53,146 bases of DNA from Glaciecola sp. (GTDB lineage: Bacteria > Pseudomonadota > Gammaproteobacteria > Enterobacterales > Alteromonadaceae). Numbering within the stretch: the first letter of the stretch is position 1; the number at the start of each line of letters is the position of its first letter. Positions 30,666 through 40,279 of the stretch are shown in pieces. Location of the stretch: assembly GCA_023268935.1 (NCBI GenBank), contig JALRKK010000019.1:1-53146 (forward strand), given 5' to 3'. The translations under genes were made by a program, and so were the position numbers. The notes beneath the pieces were generated by a model. It saw only the letters and a program-made list of their open reading frames with translations, was not told the origin of the DNA and searched no databases.

Positions 30666-32084
30666 ATGGGCGCATCTCGCGAGCAGTTTGGTTCTCGCTT
30701 AGGCTTTATTTTGGCAGCCGCAGGTTCCGCTGTGGGCATCGGCAATTTGGTGGGTTTTCCTGTTGGCGCGGCCAAAAATGGGGGCGGTGCATTTTTATTG
30801 ATGTATGCGGTATTTGTCTTTTTCATCTGCTTGCCAGTGATGATGGCAGAAATGTCTGTTGGTCGTCATACTCAGCGTGATCCTCTCGGTGCATATAAGA
30901 AGCTCGCGCTCAATTCAAAATGGTCTATTGCGGGCTGGTTGTCAATTATCACCCCATTTATGATTGCCGTATTTTATTCCGTTATTACAGTATGGATATT
31001 GGGTTACTTGGTTGAATCGGTAACCGGTAATTTGTCGCAGTTAGCCAATCCGGATAATTTTGGTCAGTTTATCAATTCGGGCAAAGTGTTTGGTTATTTG
31101 GTCGCCGTGTTAGCGATTATGTATTTAATCTTGCAAGGCGGGGTCAAAGAAGGGATCGAGCGTGGCGCAAAAATATTGATGCCGGCTCTGTTCTTTATGC
31201 TCATTGGTATGGTGATATTTGTCTTGTTACAAGACAATGCGATGTTAGGGGTGCAGTTTTATCTTATTCCAGATATCAGTAAAATAGATTCAGGCGTCGT
31301 CAATGGCGCACTATCTCAAGCGTTTTTCTCATTGTCTTTGGGTATGGGGATCATGATCACATATGGCAGCTACGTCGATCGACGCGCAGATGTACCAAAT
31401 TCTTCCAAATTAGTCGCATTAACCGATACGGCAGTTGCGTTTACTGCGGGGCTGATGATTCTACCAGCAATCTTTACCTTCAACCCTGAGATCAGAGCTG
31501 AAGATTTGAGTGAGTCATCAGTGGGTTTGATTTTTACCTTTTTGCCTAAGATCTTCCTAGCACTACAAGCCACCATAGGTTATGTGGGGGCGTCAGTTGT
31601 TGCCAGTGTCTTTTTCTTACTTGTGTTCTTTGCAGCGATTACATCCTTGGTATCGATATTTGAAGTACCGGTCTCATCTTTGATGAGTGAAAAGGGAGTT
31701 TCCCGACCAAAAGCACTCGGTATGGCTGGCGCTTTGCTAGTATTACTGTCTTTAATGTGCGCAGTATCCTTTGGTATGGTACCGTTTTTGACTGATTTTG
31801 TGAGTTATGCTGGCGCGAATAAATCGTTCTTTGATGTAGTGATTGATGTGTTTTATGAGACGATCTTACCTCTTAATGGTTTGTTGATTTGTTTGTTTGT
31901 GAGTTATCGCTGGCGCAAACAGAACTTTAATGCCGCCCTAGAAGAAGGCTCAACCGCTTATCAGGGCTCATGGTTTGAACGTTATGTAAACTTCTCAATT
32001 GGGACATTTATCCCGCTCGTTTTGGCGTTTATCTTTCTCAATACTGTGCTGACTAAGTATTTTGGTTTAGCTCTATTGGGCTAG
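30666..32084 (+). CDS. Neurotransmitter:sodium symporter (SNF) family transporter
   Basis: A 472-residue inner-membrane symporter with about 11-12 helices (LeuT fold). The hallmark of helix 1, AAAGSAVGIGNLVGFPV, holds the unwound sodium and substrate site. Bacterial members move amino acids with Na+; the substrate here is unknown. Preceded by an AGGATAG ribosome-like site. Its last four bases overlap the end of the convergent YeeZ-like gene. Confidence 0.9.
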   Translation: MGASREQFGSRLGFILAAAGSAVGIGNLVGFPVGAAKNGGGAFLLMYAVFVFFICLPVMMAEMSVGRHTQRDPLGAYKKLALNSKWSIAGWLSIITPFMIAVFYSVITVWILGYLVESVTGNLSQLANPDNFGQFINSGKVFGYLVAVLAIMYLILQGGVKEGIERGAKILMPALFFMLIGMVIFVLLQDNAMLGVQFYLIPDISKIDSGVVNGALSQAFFSLSLGMGIMITYGSYVDRRADVPNSSKLVALTDTAVAFTAGLMILPAIFTFNPEIRAEDLSESSVGLIFTFLPKIFLALQATIGYVGASVVASVFFLLVFFAAITSLVSIFEVPVSSLMSEKGVSRPKALGMAGALLVLLSLMCAVSFGMVPFLTDFVSYAGANKSFFDVVIDVFYETILPLNGLLICLFVSYRWRKQNFNAALEEGSTAYQGSWFERYVNFSIGTFIPLVLAFIFLNTVLTKYFGLALLG

Positions 32085-32911
32085 ACCATATCAAATGGAC
32101 TCTTGTATTGATATTCAAAGCCCAGCAGTTGCTGGGTTTTTTGTGCCAGAACCACTTTGCCATGAGGTGTGGAGTTGGGATCGGGAATAATAGCAGGAAA
32201 CGTCAATAAGCGTTGTTGTGCTGCGTATTGATAATAGTCTTCTCGAGTAGGGTGTTCCGGTGCGCAAAGATGCATGGTTGTGCCTACGAGTTGTCGTTCA
32301 ATGATTATTTGCAAAGCGCTCACTACATCGTCCTGGTGAACTAGATTCACTACTTGTTGTCCGTTACTAAAGGTCTCGCGTTTGACAATACTGGTAATCG
32401 GGTGGCGTACATCGTCAATCAGACCGGCTAAGCGCACCACCGAGCCTTTAGATTGGTTGAGAATGAATTGCTCCAGTTCAACATGCGCATGACCTGAGGG
32501 GGTGTTTGGACGAGTCGGGCTATTTTCATTCACCGCTTGTGTCGTATTACCAAACACGGACGTTGTGGATACAAAAATCATAGAGGCATTCGGGGAAAGG
32601 GATAACAGTGTGTCCACAAATTCTTTGACTTGAGACACAAATAGCGGCGCATTTAGATCTCTGCGTTTTGGGGGAATGTTGACCAAGATAACATCAAGTT
32701 GACGAAGCGTTGGATAGTTATTGGTCGCTAAAGGATGCTGTCGAAGGTCAAGTATAATTGGCCTGACGCCGAGAGCGGATAGAACGGCTAGCTGTGATGC
32801 ACGAGTAGTACTGCCTATTAACTCATGTCCAGATTGAATAAGTCTCTTAGCCAGTGGTTGACCAAGCCAACCACAGCCAAAAATGCCCACGCGTAATGCC
32901 TTATTGGGCAT
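32081..32911 (-). CDS. NAD(P)-binding epimerase/dehydratase-like protein, YeeZ family
   Basis: A 276-residue atypical extended SDR. The N-terminal dinucleotide loop GCGWLG is at residues 12-17, STTSVFG resembles the catalytic serine region, and the C-terminal GFEYQYKSP matches E. coli YeeZ. Function in E. coli is unknown. It overlaps the end of the DUF2884 gene by eleven bases, so the two form an operon. Confidence 0.8.
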   Translation of the reverse strand: MPNKALRVGIFGCGWLGQPLAKRLIQSGHELIGSTTRASQLAVLSALGVRPIILDLRQHPLATNNYPTLRQLDVILVNIPPKRRDLNAPLFVSQVKEFVDTLLSLSPNASMIFVSTTSVFGNTTQAVNENSPTRPNTPSGHAHVELEQFILNQSKGSVVRLAGLIDDVRHPITSIVKRETFSNGQQVVNLVHQDDVVSALQIIIERQLVGTTMHLCAPEHPTREDYYQYAAQQRLLTFPAIIPDPNSTPHGKVVLAQKTQQLLGFEYQYKSPFDMV

Positions 32912-33749
32912 TGTGGTGAGTGCCTTTACGATATTGAATCACATCAAACGAGTTAAGTACTTCGATACTGTTTGCCAAGTCTGTCTCAGCTTGGTCAGCC
33001 GCTTCAACGATTGCACAAAAGGTCACCATCGCCTCACTGATTTGCGTACCATGATGCGCCATTTTGTCGCCAACACGTTGGGCTAATGCATCTGGATCAA
33101 ACGCCTCTAAGCCAAAATCTCCTTCACCAAATAATAACTCAGCACCAATCGCAATCATCAACCGCCCCATATTTTGCTCTATGGTGTCGGTTAATACGCG
33201 TTCAAAGTCTTTTTCCCACTGGGGTGAAAACCAATTGCCACCACTCATATTGGGTGCAATAGAAAGGTTGCCTTGCGCATCATAAATATCGTTTTGCAAT
33301 CCTTGTGCAACGCCTGTGAGTAACTCATTGAGTTTGATAATCATTTCATCATCTTCACCAAGTAAAGGAGACAGAATGTCGTTCACGGCCACATTGCTAA
33401 GTTCTAAGCCTTGCGCAGCGATTTCAATGCCCATTGGAATCGCTGCGTTGATGTTGTAATAATACTGCTCAGCCAAGCTCTGTTGTGATGGAGTAAGTAG
33501 CATTTCTTTGCCATCAACCGAGAGCTGTTGTTCGGCATCTAAGGTAAGTGTTTGACCTGTTGTCGTGGTCACTGTCATGACACCATTCTCGATGCCGAGA
33601 GTGCCATGCATATTGACTTCGCACTGTGACATGTCAATTTGTATGTTGTTTGCTAGAGTCGAAGTGCTAAAGAGTGCAAACAAACCGACACAGGACGCAG
33701 TGATAAACGGAGCCTTGATTCTGCTATATGATGAGTTGGATGGGTTCAT
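32901..33749 (-). CDS. DUF2884 (YggN-like) periplasmic protein
   Basis: A 282-residue exported protein with an N-terminal signal peptide ending near STLANN and the YggN-like body (VDGKEMLLTPSQQSLAEQYYYNI). Family function is unknown. I placed the start at the ATG at 33749 because a TAGGAA ribosome site lies a few bases upstream; the open frame extends eight codons further. It is the first gene of the pair with the YeeZ-like gene. Confidence 0.75.
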   Translation of the reverse strand: MNPSNSSYSRIKAPFITASCVGLFALFSTSTLANNIQIDMSQCEVNMHGTLGIENGVMTVTTTTGQTLTLDAEQQLSVDGKEMLLTPSQQSLAEQYYYNINAAIPMGIEIAAQGLELSNVAVNDILSPLLGEDDEMIIKLNELLTGVAQGLQNDIYDAQGNLSIAPNMSGGNWFSPQWEKDFERVLTDTIEQNMGRLMIAIGAELLFGEGDFGLEAFDPDALAQRVGDKMAHHGTQISEAMVTFCAIVEAADQAETDLANSIEVLNSFDVIQYRKGTHHNAQ

Positions 33750-33965
33750 AAAGATTCCTAATTGATAGTACAATACCTTAATTGATAACCAATATTCATG
33801 CCAACAAAAAATACGACGAATCGCCTATTAAAAGGCGCTGTTCAGGTACGATATACTTTATAAGTAGCAAAAAGTTAGGCAAAACAAATAATATGTGTAA
33901 GTTTTGACTAACATCAAAGTATCATGTCTTTTTGCCTCTGATAACTAGGGTTTTTTTGGGAAGCT

Positions 33966-33974
33966 TGATATAAT
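33966..33974 (+). promoter_or_regulatory. Extended -10 promoter for the small membrane protein
   Basis: TGATATAAT is a perfect TATAAT (33969-33974) with the extended TGn element. No good -35 is seen at 16-18 bases, which an extended -10 tolerates. It lies about 30 bases before the ATG at 34003. Confidence 0.55.
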
Positions 33975-34002
33975 TTACGCAGTTGTTTTTTTGGAGTCAG
34001 TA

Positions 34003-34194
34003 ATGATTGAATGGATCAATGCACTTGCGTTTGGCGGTGCTTTATTAGCCTTGGTATTAGGGGTTACTTGTGTGATTATGGCTTTTTTGTCTAGCGAGAC
34101 AGGTGAAGCAGGCATGAAAGAGAAAGTCGAATATGGCTTTTTTGGCGTGTCTGGTATTATTTTTACCGCTCTACTTGCTTACGCGTTAGCCTAA
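34003..34194 (+). CDS. Small two-helix membrane protein, unknown function
   Basis: A 63-residue protein made of two hydrophobic helices (about 7-29 and 43-62) joined by a short charged loop (SSETGEAGMKEKVEYG). I do not recognise a family. Start is the ATG at 34003, with GGAG six bases upstream; an in-frame upstream start at 33991 would overlap that ribosome site. It is a self-contained unit with its own promoter and terminator, which argues that it is a real gene. Confidence 0.7.
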   Translation: MIEWINALAFGGALLALVLGVTCVIMAFLSSETGEAGMKEKVEYGFFGVSGIIFTALLAYALA

Positions 34195-34218
34195 TTTAGC
34201 CGTTTATATTGCTAAAAA

Positions 34219-34249
34219 CGGTTGTCAGGAAACTGGCAACCGTTTTTTT
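34219..34249 (+). terminator. Rho-independent terminator (probably bidirectional)
   Basis: CGGTTGTCAG and CTGGCAACCG pair around a GAAA tetraloop, followed by seven T residues. The reverse strand also has a T-run, so it likely ends both the small membrane protein gene and the convergent YbdG-like gene's transcript. Confidence 0.9.
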
Positions 34250-34255
34250 ATGCCT

Positions 34256-35509
34256 TTACCCTTTGTCACTCACGCGCTGATAACACCTCAAGCCAAACAA
34301 CGGCATGATGGCCAGCAGGTGGTCAAAAATATCCGCTTGAATGCTCTCATACTCAACCCAAATAGTAGTATTGGTAAAACAATATAGTTCAATTGGCAGT
34401 CCCGTTTCTGTTGGTTTTAACTGACGGACCATTAGGGTCATCTGCTGAGCGATGTTTGGGTGGGATTTAAGATAAGCTTCGATATATGCTCTAAATGTAC
34501 CGATATTGGTTAAACGTCGGGCATTTTTGGTGTCTTTTGCATCGATGGCATTATTGATATTATCGGTATTTATCTCTCCAAGCTTATCTGCCAAATACTG
34601 TGCGATGCGTTTAAACTGTTTCAGATCGTCAAGTTGATCATCACTTAAAAAACCGATGCTTGATTGGTCTATCAGTAACGCGCGTTTTATGCGTCGGCCG
34701 CCTGAGCGCTGCATACCTTGCCAGTTTCTAACCGATTCGTTAGTTAATGAGTAAGTCGGAATAGTTGCAATGGTTTTATCCCAATTTTGCACTTTGACCA
34801 CGTTTAACCCGATTTGTTGGATTTCGCCATCGATGCCAAATTTTGGGATTTCGATCCAGTCACCACTGTTGAACATGCGATTAGCGGCAATTTGAATACC
34901 CGCGACAAACCCCAATATCGTGTCGCGGAAAATCAATAACAATACCGCTGTGATGGCAGTTAAGCCTGAAAGTAATAAATAGGGACTTTTTTCTAAGATA
35001 AGGGAGATGGATAGCACAATGGCAATAATAGCAAACAGCAATTTGAAGACTTGAATAAAGCCGGTAATGGGTGCTTTGCTGGCAAGCTTGGAGGCGTTAT
35101 ACAAATCCTCAATGGTATTGAGTAGGGCATAGACGGCAAAAATACCCGCAAAAACAATGTAAACCAAAGCAGCTTTGTTGGTAAAGCTTGAGATAAGCGT
35201 ATTTTGTTCAAGCAACACGGGCGTTGTGAGGAGAATAAATACCGCAGGCATTACATGACCAACACGATTAAAGAATCCATGCTCTAATAAGGCATCATCC
35301 CAACGATATTCGTTTTCAAATAAACGCAATAACATCTTAGATTGCAACATGGCGCGCATAATATAAAACACCACAAACGCACCGAATAATATACTCAAAA
35401 TAGCGGACAGCTTGTAAATAGGGTGCTGATTAGTAATGTCATCTTGCTGGGTTATTTGGCTGATGATATGGATGAACATATCCATAAATTGTGTACTTTC
35501 CATATTCAC
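34256..35509 (-). CDS. MscS-family mechanosensitive channel, YbdG-like
   Basis: A 417-residue inner-membrane protein with about five hydrophobic helices in the first half, the MscS pore-helix and beta-domain segment (FVAGIQIAANRMFNSGDWIEIPKFGIDGEIQQIG) and a C-terminal cytosolic vestibule. It matches E. coli YbdG in length and pattern, which contributes to low-conductance MscM activity and osmotic response. It follows the YihG-like acyltransferase with a one-base gap; both are probably one operon. Confidence 0.85.
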   Translation of the reverse strand: MNMESTQFMDMFIHIISQITQQDDITNQHPIYKLSAILSILFGAFVVFYIMRAMLQSKMLLRLFENEYRWDDALLEHGFFNRVGHVMPAVFILLTTPVLLEQNTLISSFTNKAALVYIVFAGIFAVYALLNTIEDLYNASKLASKAPITGFIQVFKLLFAIIAIVLSISLILEKSPYLLLSGLTAITAVLLLIFRDTILGFVAGIQIAANRMFNSGDWIEIPKFGIDGEIQQIGLNVVKVQNWDKTIATIPTYSLTNESVRNWQGMQRSGGRRIKRALLIDQSSIGFLSDDQLDDLKQFKRIAQYLADKLGEINTDNINNAIDAKDTKNARRLTNIGTFRAYIEAYLKSHPNIAQQMTLMVRQLKPTETGLPIELYCFTNTTIWVEYESIQADIFDHLLAIMPLFGLRCYQRVSDKG

Positions 35510-35510
35510 C

Positions 35511-36419
35511 TTAGGGAGCAGTGCTGTCTTGAACGTTTAGATAGGAGGTTATGCACCTATCCTTGTTAGCCCAAAGCCTATTCAACCATTGCTGGAAATA
35601 AGCTTTGAAATCTTCATCTATATCATAATTTCCACGTAAATCGTTAGAAATAGGTACGCTTGTCACATCAATGATAATCCGCTTCATACGTCCACATAGC
35701 ATATCCATCATCGGATGGCCTTCATTTTCGGGGTATATAAGCGTAATGTCGAGTAATTCAGTAAACTGTTCCCCCATGGTGTTTAGCGTAAAAGCCAATC
35801 CCGCAGCTTTTGGCCTCAGCAGGTGGGTATACGGAGATTGCTTTTCTTGATGTTTGGCCAAGGTAAACCGAGTACCCTCTGCAAAATTGACCACGGTAGT
35901 AGGTGTGGATTTGTATTTTTTGCACTTTTTTCGAGTGGTTTCGATGTCTTTACCAGCAAGATTTGGATTTTTAGTGATTTGCGCTTTGCTAAAACGCTGC
36001 ATGAAAGGCATATCCAAAGCCCATGCACCTAAACCAATAACCGGTAACCAAATCAGTTCTTTTTTGAGGAAAAATTTGGGCGCCGGGATCCTTTGATACG
36101 CAAAATCCATGACTAAGATGACATCTAAGTAGGAGCGGTGATTAACCGTGACGAGATACCATTGGTCTTTTGACAGCTCAGAGGTGACTTGATAATCAAT
36201 ATTAATGCGGTTGAAGAACTTAAGTAAACTGATACTGCATACACCAAAAGCTATTTCAAAGTTGGCAATGACCGGATTAATGGTTTGGCGTAAAAAAGTA
36301 AGTGGGATGAGTTTGACGATGCCCAAGACAATGATTAGACCGCCCCAAAAGCACAGATTAAAAATCTGCAATGCGAAGTGCAATGGGAACACAAAGAGGG
36401 CTTTCATAAAGCGCATCAT
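35511..36419 (-). CDS. Lysophospholipid acyltransferase, YihG-like
   Basis: A 302-residue membrane-associated acyltransferase (PlsC superfamily). The catalytic NHRSYLD (HX4D) is near residue 93-99 and the FAEGTRFT motif near 177-184 binds the glycerol phosphate. N-terminal hydrophobic segments anchor it. E. coli YihG acylates 1-acyl-glycerol-3-phosphate to influence membrane composition. It precedes the YbdG-like channel gene, a pairing that suggests membrane-property control. Confidence 0.85.
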   Translation of the reverse strand: MMRFMKALFVFPLHFALQIFNLCFWGGLIIVLGIVKLIPLTFLRQTINPVIANFEIAFGVCSISLLKFFNRINIDYQVTSELSKDQWYLVTVNHRSYLDVILVMDFAYQRIPAPKFFLKKELIWLPVIGLGAWALDMPFMQRFSKAQITKNPNLAGKDIETTRKKCKKYKSTPTTVVNFAEGTRFTLAKHQEKQSPYTHLLRPKAAGLAFTLNTMGEQFTELLDITLIYPENEGHPMMDMLCGRMKRIIIDVTSVPISNDLRGNYDIDEDFKAYFQQWLNRLWANKDRCITSYLNVQDSTAP

Positions 36420-36490
36420 CGATGATTGTCAAAAGTTGTTAGTAAAATCAATGCTATGCAAAAGTGCGGGTGAAGTCAATTACGCTCAAT

Positions 36491-36530
36491 AAAAAAAGCC
36501 TGCGATCTTTTGATTGAGATTGCAGGCTTT
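36491..36530 (-). terminator. Rho-independent terminator after pntB
   Basis: AAAGCCTGCGATCT (36495-36508) pairs with AGATTGCAGGCTTT (36517-36530), with one G-U pair, around an eight-base loop. On the minus strand the stem runs into seven T residues. Confidence 0.9.
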
Positions 36531-36551
36531 GCATAGAAGATATTGTAATGG

Positions 36552-37940
36552 TTACTGATCACCAAACTCACGAATGATATTGTTGATGGTGTCTTTGGCA
36601 TCGCCCAGCACCATGCGAGTGTTGTATTTAAAGAACAGGGGGTTATCTACACCGGCAAACCCCGCGTTGGCCGAGCGTTTCAAGACAAATACGGTCTTGG
36701 CGCGATACACTTCGATAACCGGCATACCGTAGATAGGGCTGCCTTCCATTTCTTTCGCAGCTGGATTGACGACATCATTGGCCCCGATGACGATGACTAC
36801 ATCGTAGTTTTCCATACGCGGATTCACATCATCCATTTCATATAACTGCTCATATGGTACGTCCGCTTCTGCCAATAACACGTTCATGTGCCCTGGCATT
36901 CGACCGGCAACCGGGTGAATCGCGTAATCGACGGTACAGTTGTTTTCTTCAAGCAAGTTTTGCAGTTCACGTACTGCGTGTTGCGCTTGCGCTACAGCCA
37001 TACCATAACCTGGTACAACTAAGACCGCTTGTGCTGCTTCGAGTACATAAAAGGCATCTTGCGCCGACATCACCTTGACTTCCCCTGTGATGACCTCACC
37101 CATTTCAACCGGCTTAGCAAAGCCCGAAAGCAATACGTTAAGCAATGAACGGTTCATCGCTTTACACATGATGTTGGTCAGAATGAGACCTGATGCACCC
37201 ACCAAAAGACCCGTTACAATCAGAATCGTGTTATCAATCGCCAGACCTGCAGCACACGCCGCAATACCTGAATAACTGTTTAATAAAGCAATGACTACGG
37301 GCATGTCGGCACCACCGATTGAAATGGTCGCCAAAATACCAAAGCTCAAGGCCAGCAAAATTGCTAAGCCTAATAAAAAGGCACTGTCTGGGTTATATAC
37401 AAACGCAATACCGACAATGACAAAGGCCACAAGGTGCGCAATGCTTAGCTCACGAAGCCCTTTGAAGATCACGGCTTTGGAGCCTAATTTACCAGACAGC
37501 TTACCCCATGCAACCAAACTACCTGAGAACGTAATACCACCAATCAATATAGTAATAATGACCGTGCTAAACACAAATCCACTGGTAAAACGCAGTGCCA
37601 TATCAGACATGGCGACAATGGTTGCCCAACCTACTAGTAATGACGCTGCCCCACCAAAACCGTTGAATAACGAGACCATTTCAGGCATGGCCGTCATTTC
37701 AACGGATTTTGCTTTCCATGCGCCGTATGCCCCGCCGATAATAAAGCCCAAGACAATATACTGGTATTGCAAGACCTCTTGATCAATGAGTGTAATGACG
37801 ACGGCAAATAGCATACCAATCGCTGAGACAAGATTACCGCGCCTTGCGGTATCTGGATGTGAGAGAAGTTTTAAACCACCAATAAACAAGGCGGCGGCTA
37901 ATACATAGACCAAATTAATGGTTAAATCGACTGCGTTCAT
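36552..37940 (-). CDS. pntB: NAD(P) transhydrogenase subunit beta
   Basis: A 462-residue inner-membrane subunit: about nine transmembrane helices, then the cytosolic NADP(H)-binding domain III with the fingerprint VVPGYGMAVAQAQHAV (about residue 310) and GANDVVNPAA. With the alpha subunits it couples hydride transfer from NADH to NADP+ to proton entry. Ends just before a strong terminator. Confidence 0.96.
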   Translation of the reverse strand: MNAVDLTINLVYVLAAALFIGGLKLLSHPDTARRGNLVSAIGMLFAVVITLIDQEVLQYQYIVLGFIIGGAYGAWKAKSVEMTAMPEMVSLFNGFGGAASLLVGWATIVAMSDMALRFTSGFVFSTVIITILIGGITFSGSLVAWGKLSGKLGSKAVIFKGLRELSIAHLVAFVIVGIAFVYNPDSAFLLGLAILLALSFGILATISIGGADMPVVIALLNSYSGIAACAAGLAIDNTILIVTGLLVGASGLILTNIMCKAMNRSLLNVLLSGFAKPVEMGEVITGEVKVMSAQDAFYVLEAAQAVLVVPGYGMAVAQAQHAVRELQNLLEENNCTVDYAIHPVAGRMPGHMNVLLAEADVPYEQLYEMDDVNPRMENYDVVIVIGANDVVNPAAKEMEGSPIYGMPVIEVYRAKTVFVLKRSANAGFAGVDNPLFFKYNTRMVLGDAKDTINNIIREFGDQ

Positions 37941-37949
37941 GCCTAATCC

Positions 37950-38234
37950 TTACTTACTGTCTTTTTTCTTAAACATGCCGAGCATCCTATCTGTAACTAG
38001 ATAGCCACCCACTACGTTGATGCTTGCTAGTGCTACCGCACCCGTGCCTAATAAAATGGTCAGCCACTCATGATCGCCACCTGCTGAGGCAATTGCGCCA
38101 ACTAACGTAATGCCAGAGATGGCATTTGAACCAGACATCAGTGGCGTGTGCAAAGTGGCTGGTACTTTACGAATGAGTTCAAAGCCTAATAACGCGGCCA
38201 GTAAGACGATAAAAATCAGATAAATCATTTCCAT
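37950..38234 (-). CDS. pntAB: NAD(P) transhydrogenase subunit alpha part 2 (PntAB)
   Basis: A 94-residue membrane protein with three hydrophobic helices, equal to the C-terminal membrane domain of E. coli PntA. TPLMSGSNAISGI is the conserved segment. Here it is a separate gene, as in alphaproteobacteria such as Rhodospirillum. Its start overlaps the pntAA stop by one base. Confidence 0.93.
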   Translation of the reverse strand: MEMIYLIFIVLLAALLGFELIRKVPATLHTPLMSGSNAISGITLVGAIASAGGDHEWLTILLGTGAVALASINVVGGYLVTDRMLGMFKKKDSK

Positions 38235-39391
38235 TATTTTGCTCCTTTGAACGCATTGATTAACATGTCATTGATGACGGCACCATCATGCGTAATCACA
38301 CTTTGTGCTAAGATTTCATCGTCTAAATCCAAATTAAACGAGTGCGTTTCAGAATCTGTGAACTCATCAATTAAATTGGCGAGGTTATTGGCGTACATCT
38401 CGGTGGCATCACGCGCAACGGCTTGACTCCAGTTGCCAGTACCGATGACGGTGACACCGCCAATCGTTTTGGTCTTGCCCGCGACAGAGCCTTCGACATT
38501 GCCGCCTGATTGCGCCGCCATATCGACCACAACCGACCCTGGACGCATTAAAGATAACGTTTCTTTGCTAATTAGAACGGGGGGTTTGCGACCAAATAAC
38601 TGCGCAGTGGTGATGACGATGTCAGAATCGGCAATGGCATCGCGCTGGGCATCTTGTTGAATTTGTTTTTGTTCCGCAGTGAGCTCTTTCGCATAACCGT
38701 CTTTGGTTTGACCTGTCTCACCGATGTCAATGTGCAAGAATTTGCCACCCAAAGATTGGACTTGCTCAGCCACTACGGGACGGGTGTCGTATGCTAACAC
38801 ATTTGCACCCAAGCGTTTCGCAGTAGCAATGGCCTGTAAACCCGCCACACCCGCACCGATGATAAAGACCTTGGCGGGTTTAATGGTGCCAGATGGCGTC
38901 ATCATCATGGGTAAAATAGAAGGTAGTGTATTGGCGGCTTGCAGCATCATGACATAACCTGCAAGGCTAGCTTGTGAACTTAACGCATCCATTTTTTGCG
39001 CACGTGTAGAACGAGGGATCATTTCAATTGATAGGGTGTTGAGTTTGGCTTTAGCCATATCTTCAACTAGCGCCTGGTTAAAGAAAGGATCGCAGTGACC
39101 TATCACAATCGCACCAGCTTTGATTTGCTTGACCTCTTCTGGCATGGGGCGATTGACGTAAAGGATGATATCCGCCTTTTGCAACGCTGTCTCACTTTCT
39201 TCGGCTATCGTAACGTCCACGTCAGCAAAATCGCTGTCGCTATAGCCAGAAGCTTTACCAGCATTCGTTTCTAGCGTGATGGTATAACCTAATCGAATAA
39301 GTTTTTTGGCACTAGTGGGCGTTAAGGCACAGCGCTTTTCAGTGCTGAATTCACGACCCTTTTGTGCTTCGTTGACCACAAATATGTTCAA
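38234..39391 (-). CDS. pntAA: NAD(P) transhydrogenase subunit alpha part 1 (PntAA)
   Basis: A 385-residue cytosolic NAD(H)-binding domain I, related to alanine dehydrogenase. The Rossmann motif GAGVAGLQAIATAKRLGA is near residue 175 and the mobile loop region near 230-250. First gene of pntAA-pntAB-pntB. Together these supply NADPH at the expense of proton motive force. A GAGCTC site sits before the ATG; the promoter in the 234-bp upstream gap could not be assigned. Confidence 0.96.
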   Translation of the reverse strand: MNIFVVNEAQKGREFSTEKRCALTPTSAKKLIRLGYTITLETNAGKASGYSDSDFADVDVTIAEESETALQKADIILYVNRPMPEEVKQIKAGAIVIGHCDPFFNQALVEDMAKAKLNTLSIEMIPRSTRAQKMDALSSQASLAGYVMMLQAANTLPSILPMMMTPSGTIKPAKVFIIGAGVAGLQAIATAKRLGANVLAYDTRPVVAEQVQSLGGKFLHIDIGETGQTKDGYAKELTAEQKQIQQDAQRDAIADSDIVITTAQLFGRKPPVLISKETLSLMRPGSVVVDMAAQSGGNVEGSVAGKTKTIGGVTVIGTGNWSQAVARDATEMYANNLANLIDEFTDSETHSFNLDLDDEILAQSVITHDGAVINDMLINAFKGAK

Positions 39392-39625
39392 AGCGAGCTC
39401 CTTATATTCATCGTTCTAATTTTGTAGGGTATTGAACGGAATATTTATAATAGTCTAATTGTGCAAAAATGCGCTGACCTTAGCCTATATGCATGAGAGA
39501 GAACTCGGTATGCTACTTTTGGATAGGCAGTATAGTACTTTCGGACTATCCTGGTTAAGATGTTGATGGAATTATTAATGTGATGTGAATGTCGAGAAGA
39601 CTTTGTTAATAAATAAATATCAATG
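39392..39625. other. Intergenic region, no gene seen
   Basis: 234 bp between the acetyltransferase and pntAA genes, both minus strand. It must hold the pnt promoter. A possible hairpin uses GGATAG near 39520 and CTATCC near 39546, but no T-run follows and its role is unclear. Open frames here look random. Confidence 0.4.
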
Positions 39626-40105
39626 TTAAGAGTTAGCAAACGTTTTCATTGCATCATGATCGAGTCGATAACCGATCCATTCCGATTGTGGTTTGGCGCC
39701 AATCGATTCGTAAAATTCGATAGATGGCGTATTCCAATCTAAAACATTCCATTCAAAGCGGCCACATCCTTTATCTAAAGCGATTTGATTTAAGTGTTTC
39801 AGTAAGGCTTTACCGGCACCAATGCCGCGGGACTCCGGAGTAACATACAAATCTTCTAAAAAGAGTCCATTTTTACCGAGCCAAGTTGAGTAATTATAAA
39901 AGTACACGGCAAAGCCAATCGGCTTTTTACCCTGTTCGCAGATCACGGCGTCCACCGTTGAGTTGGCACCAAATATACTATGCTCAATATCTGCTTGCGT
40001 GGCTAAGACCTCATGCTCGGCTTTTTCGTAAACTGCGAGTTCAACAATGAACTGCATGATAGTCTCGGCATCTTCAATTGTGGCGGGGCGGATAGTAATG
40101 GACAT
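39626..40105 (-). CDS. GNAT N-acetyltransferase (diamine/thialysine type)
   Basis: A 159-residue GCN5-related acetyltransferase. The acetyl-CoA loop RGIGAGKALL (V/I-x-x-x-x-R/Q-G-x-G/A) is near residues 95-104, preceded by LFLEDLYVTPE and followed by FEWNVLDWNTPSIEFYESIGA, the pattern of spermidine/spermine and thialysine acetyltransferases. Substrate not determined. It is divergent from dusA. Confidence 0.85.
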   Translation of the reverse strand: MSITIRPATIEDAETIMQFIVELAVYEKAEHEVLATQADIEHSIFGANSTVDAVICEQGKKPIGFAVYFYNYSTWLGKNGLFLEDLYVTPESRGIGAGKALLKHLNQIALDKGCGRFEWNVLDWNTPSIEFYESIGAKPQSEWIGYRLDHDAMKTFANS

Positions 40106-40279
40106 GTTGGAGCCTTTTTAATTGAGATCGTTTAAATCTGGGTAATGTTAGCATATTTACGAATTTTATAGCCTATGTAAAGTTCGTTAAAGCTTACTTT
40201 TGCGAACTTAGTTTTTTTGATAACATAGACACATTAATTCCTCGTATTTTCTACCCATTTTATCAATGGATACAGCTTC

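Noticed and set aside
37291-37782. A 163-codon open frame antisense to pntB
   Set aside because: It mirrors the codon pattern of pntB, with methionine/lysine/proline-rich content and no ribosome site.
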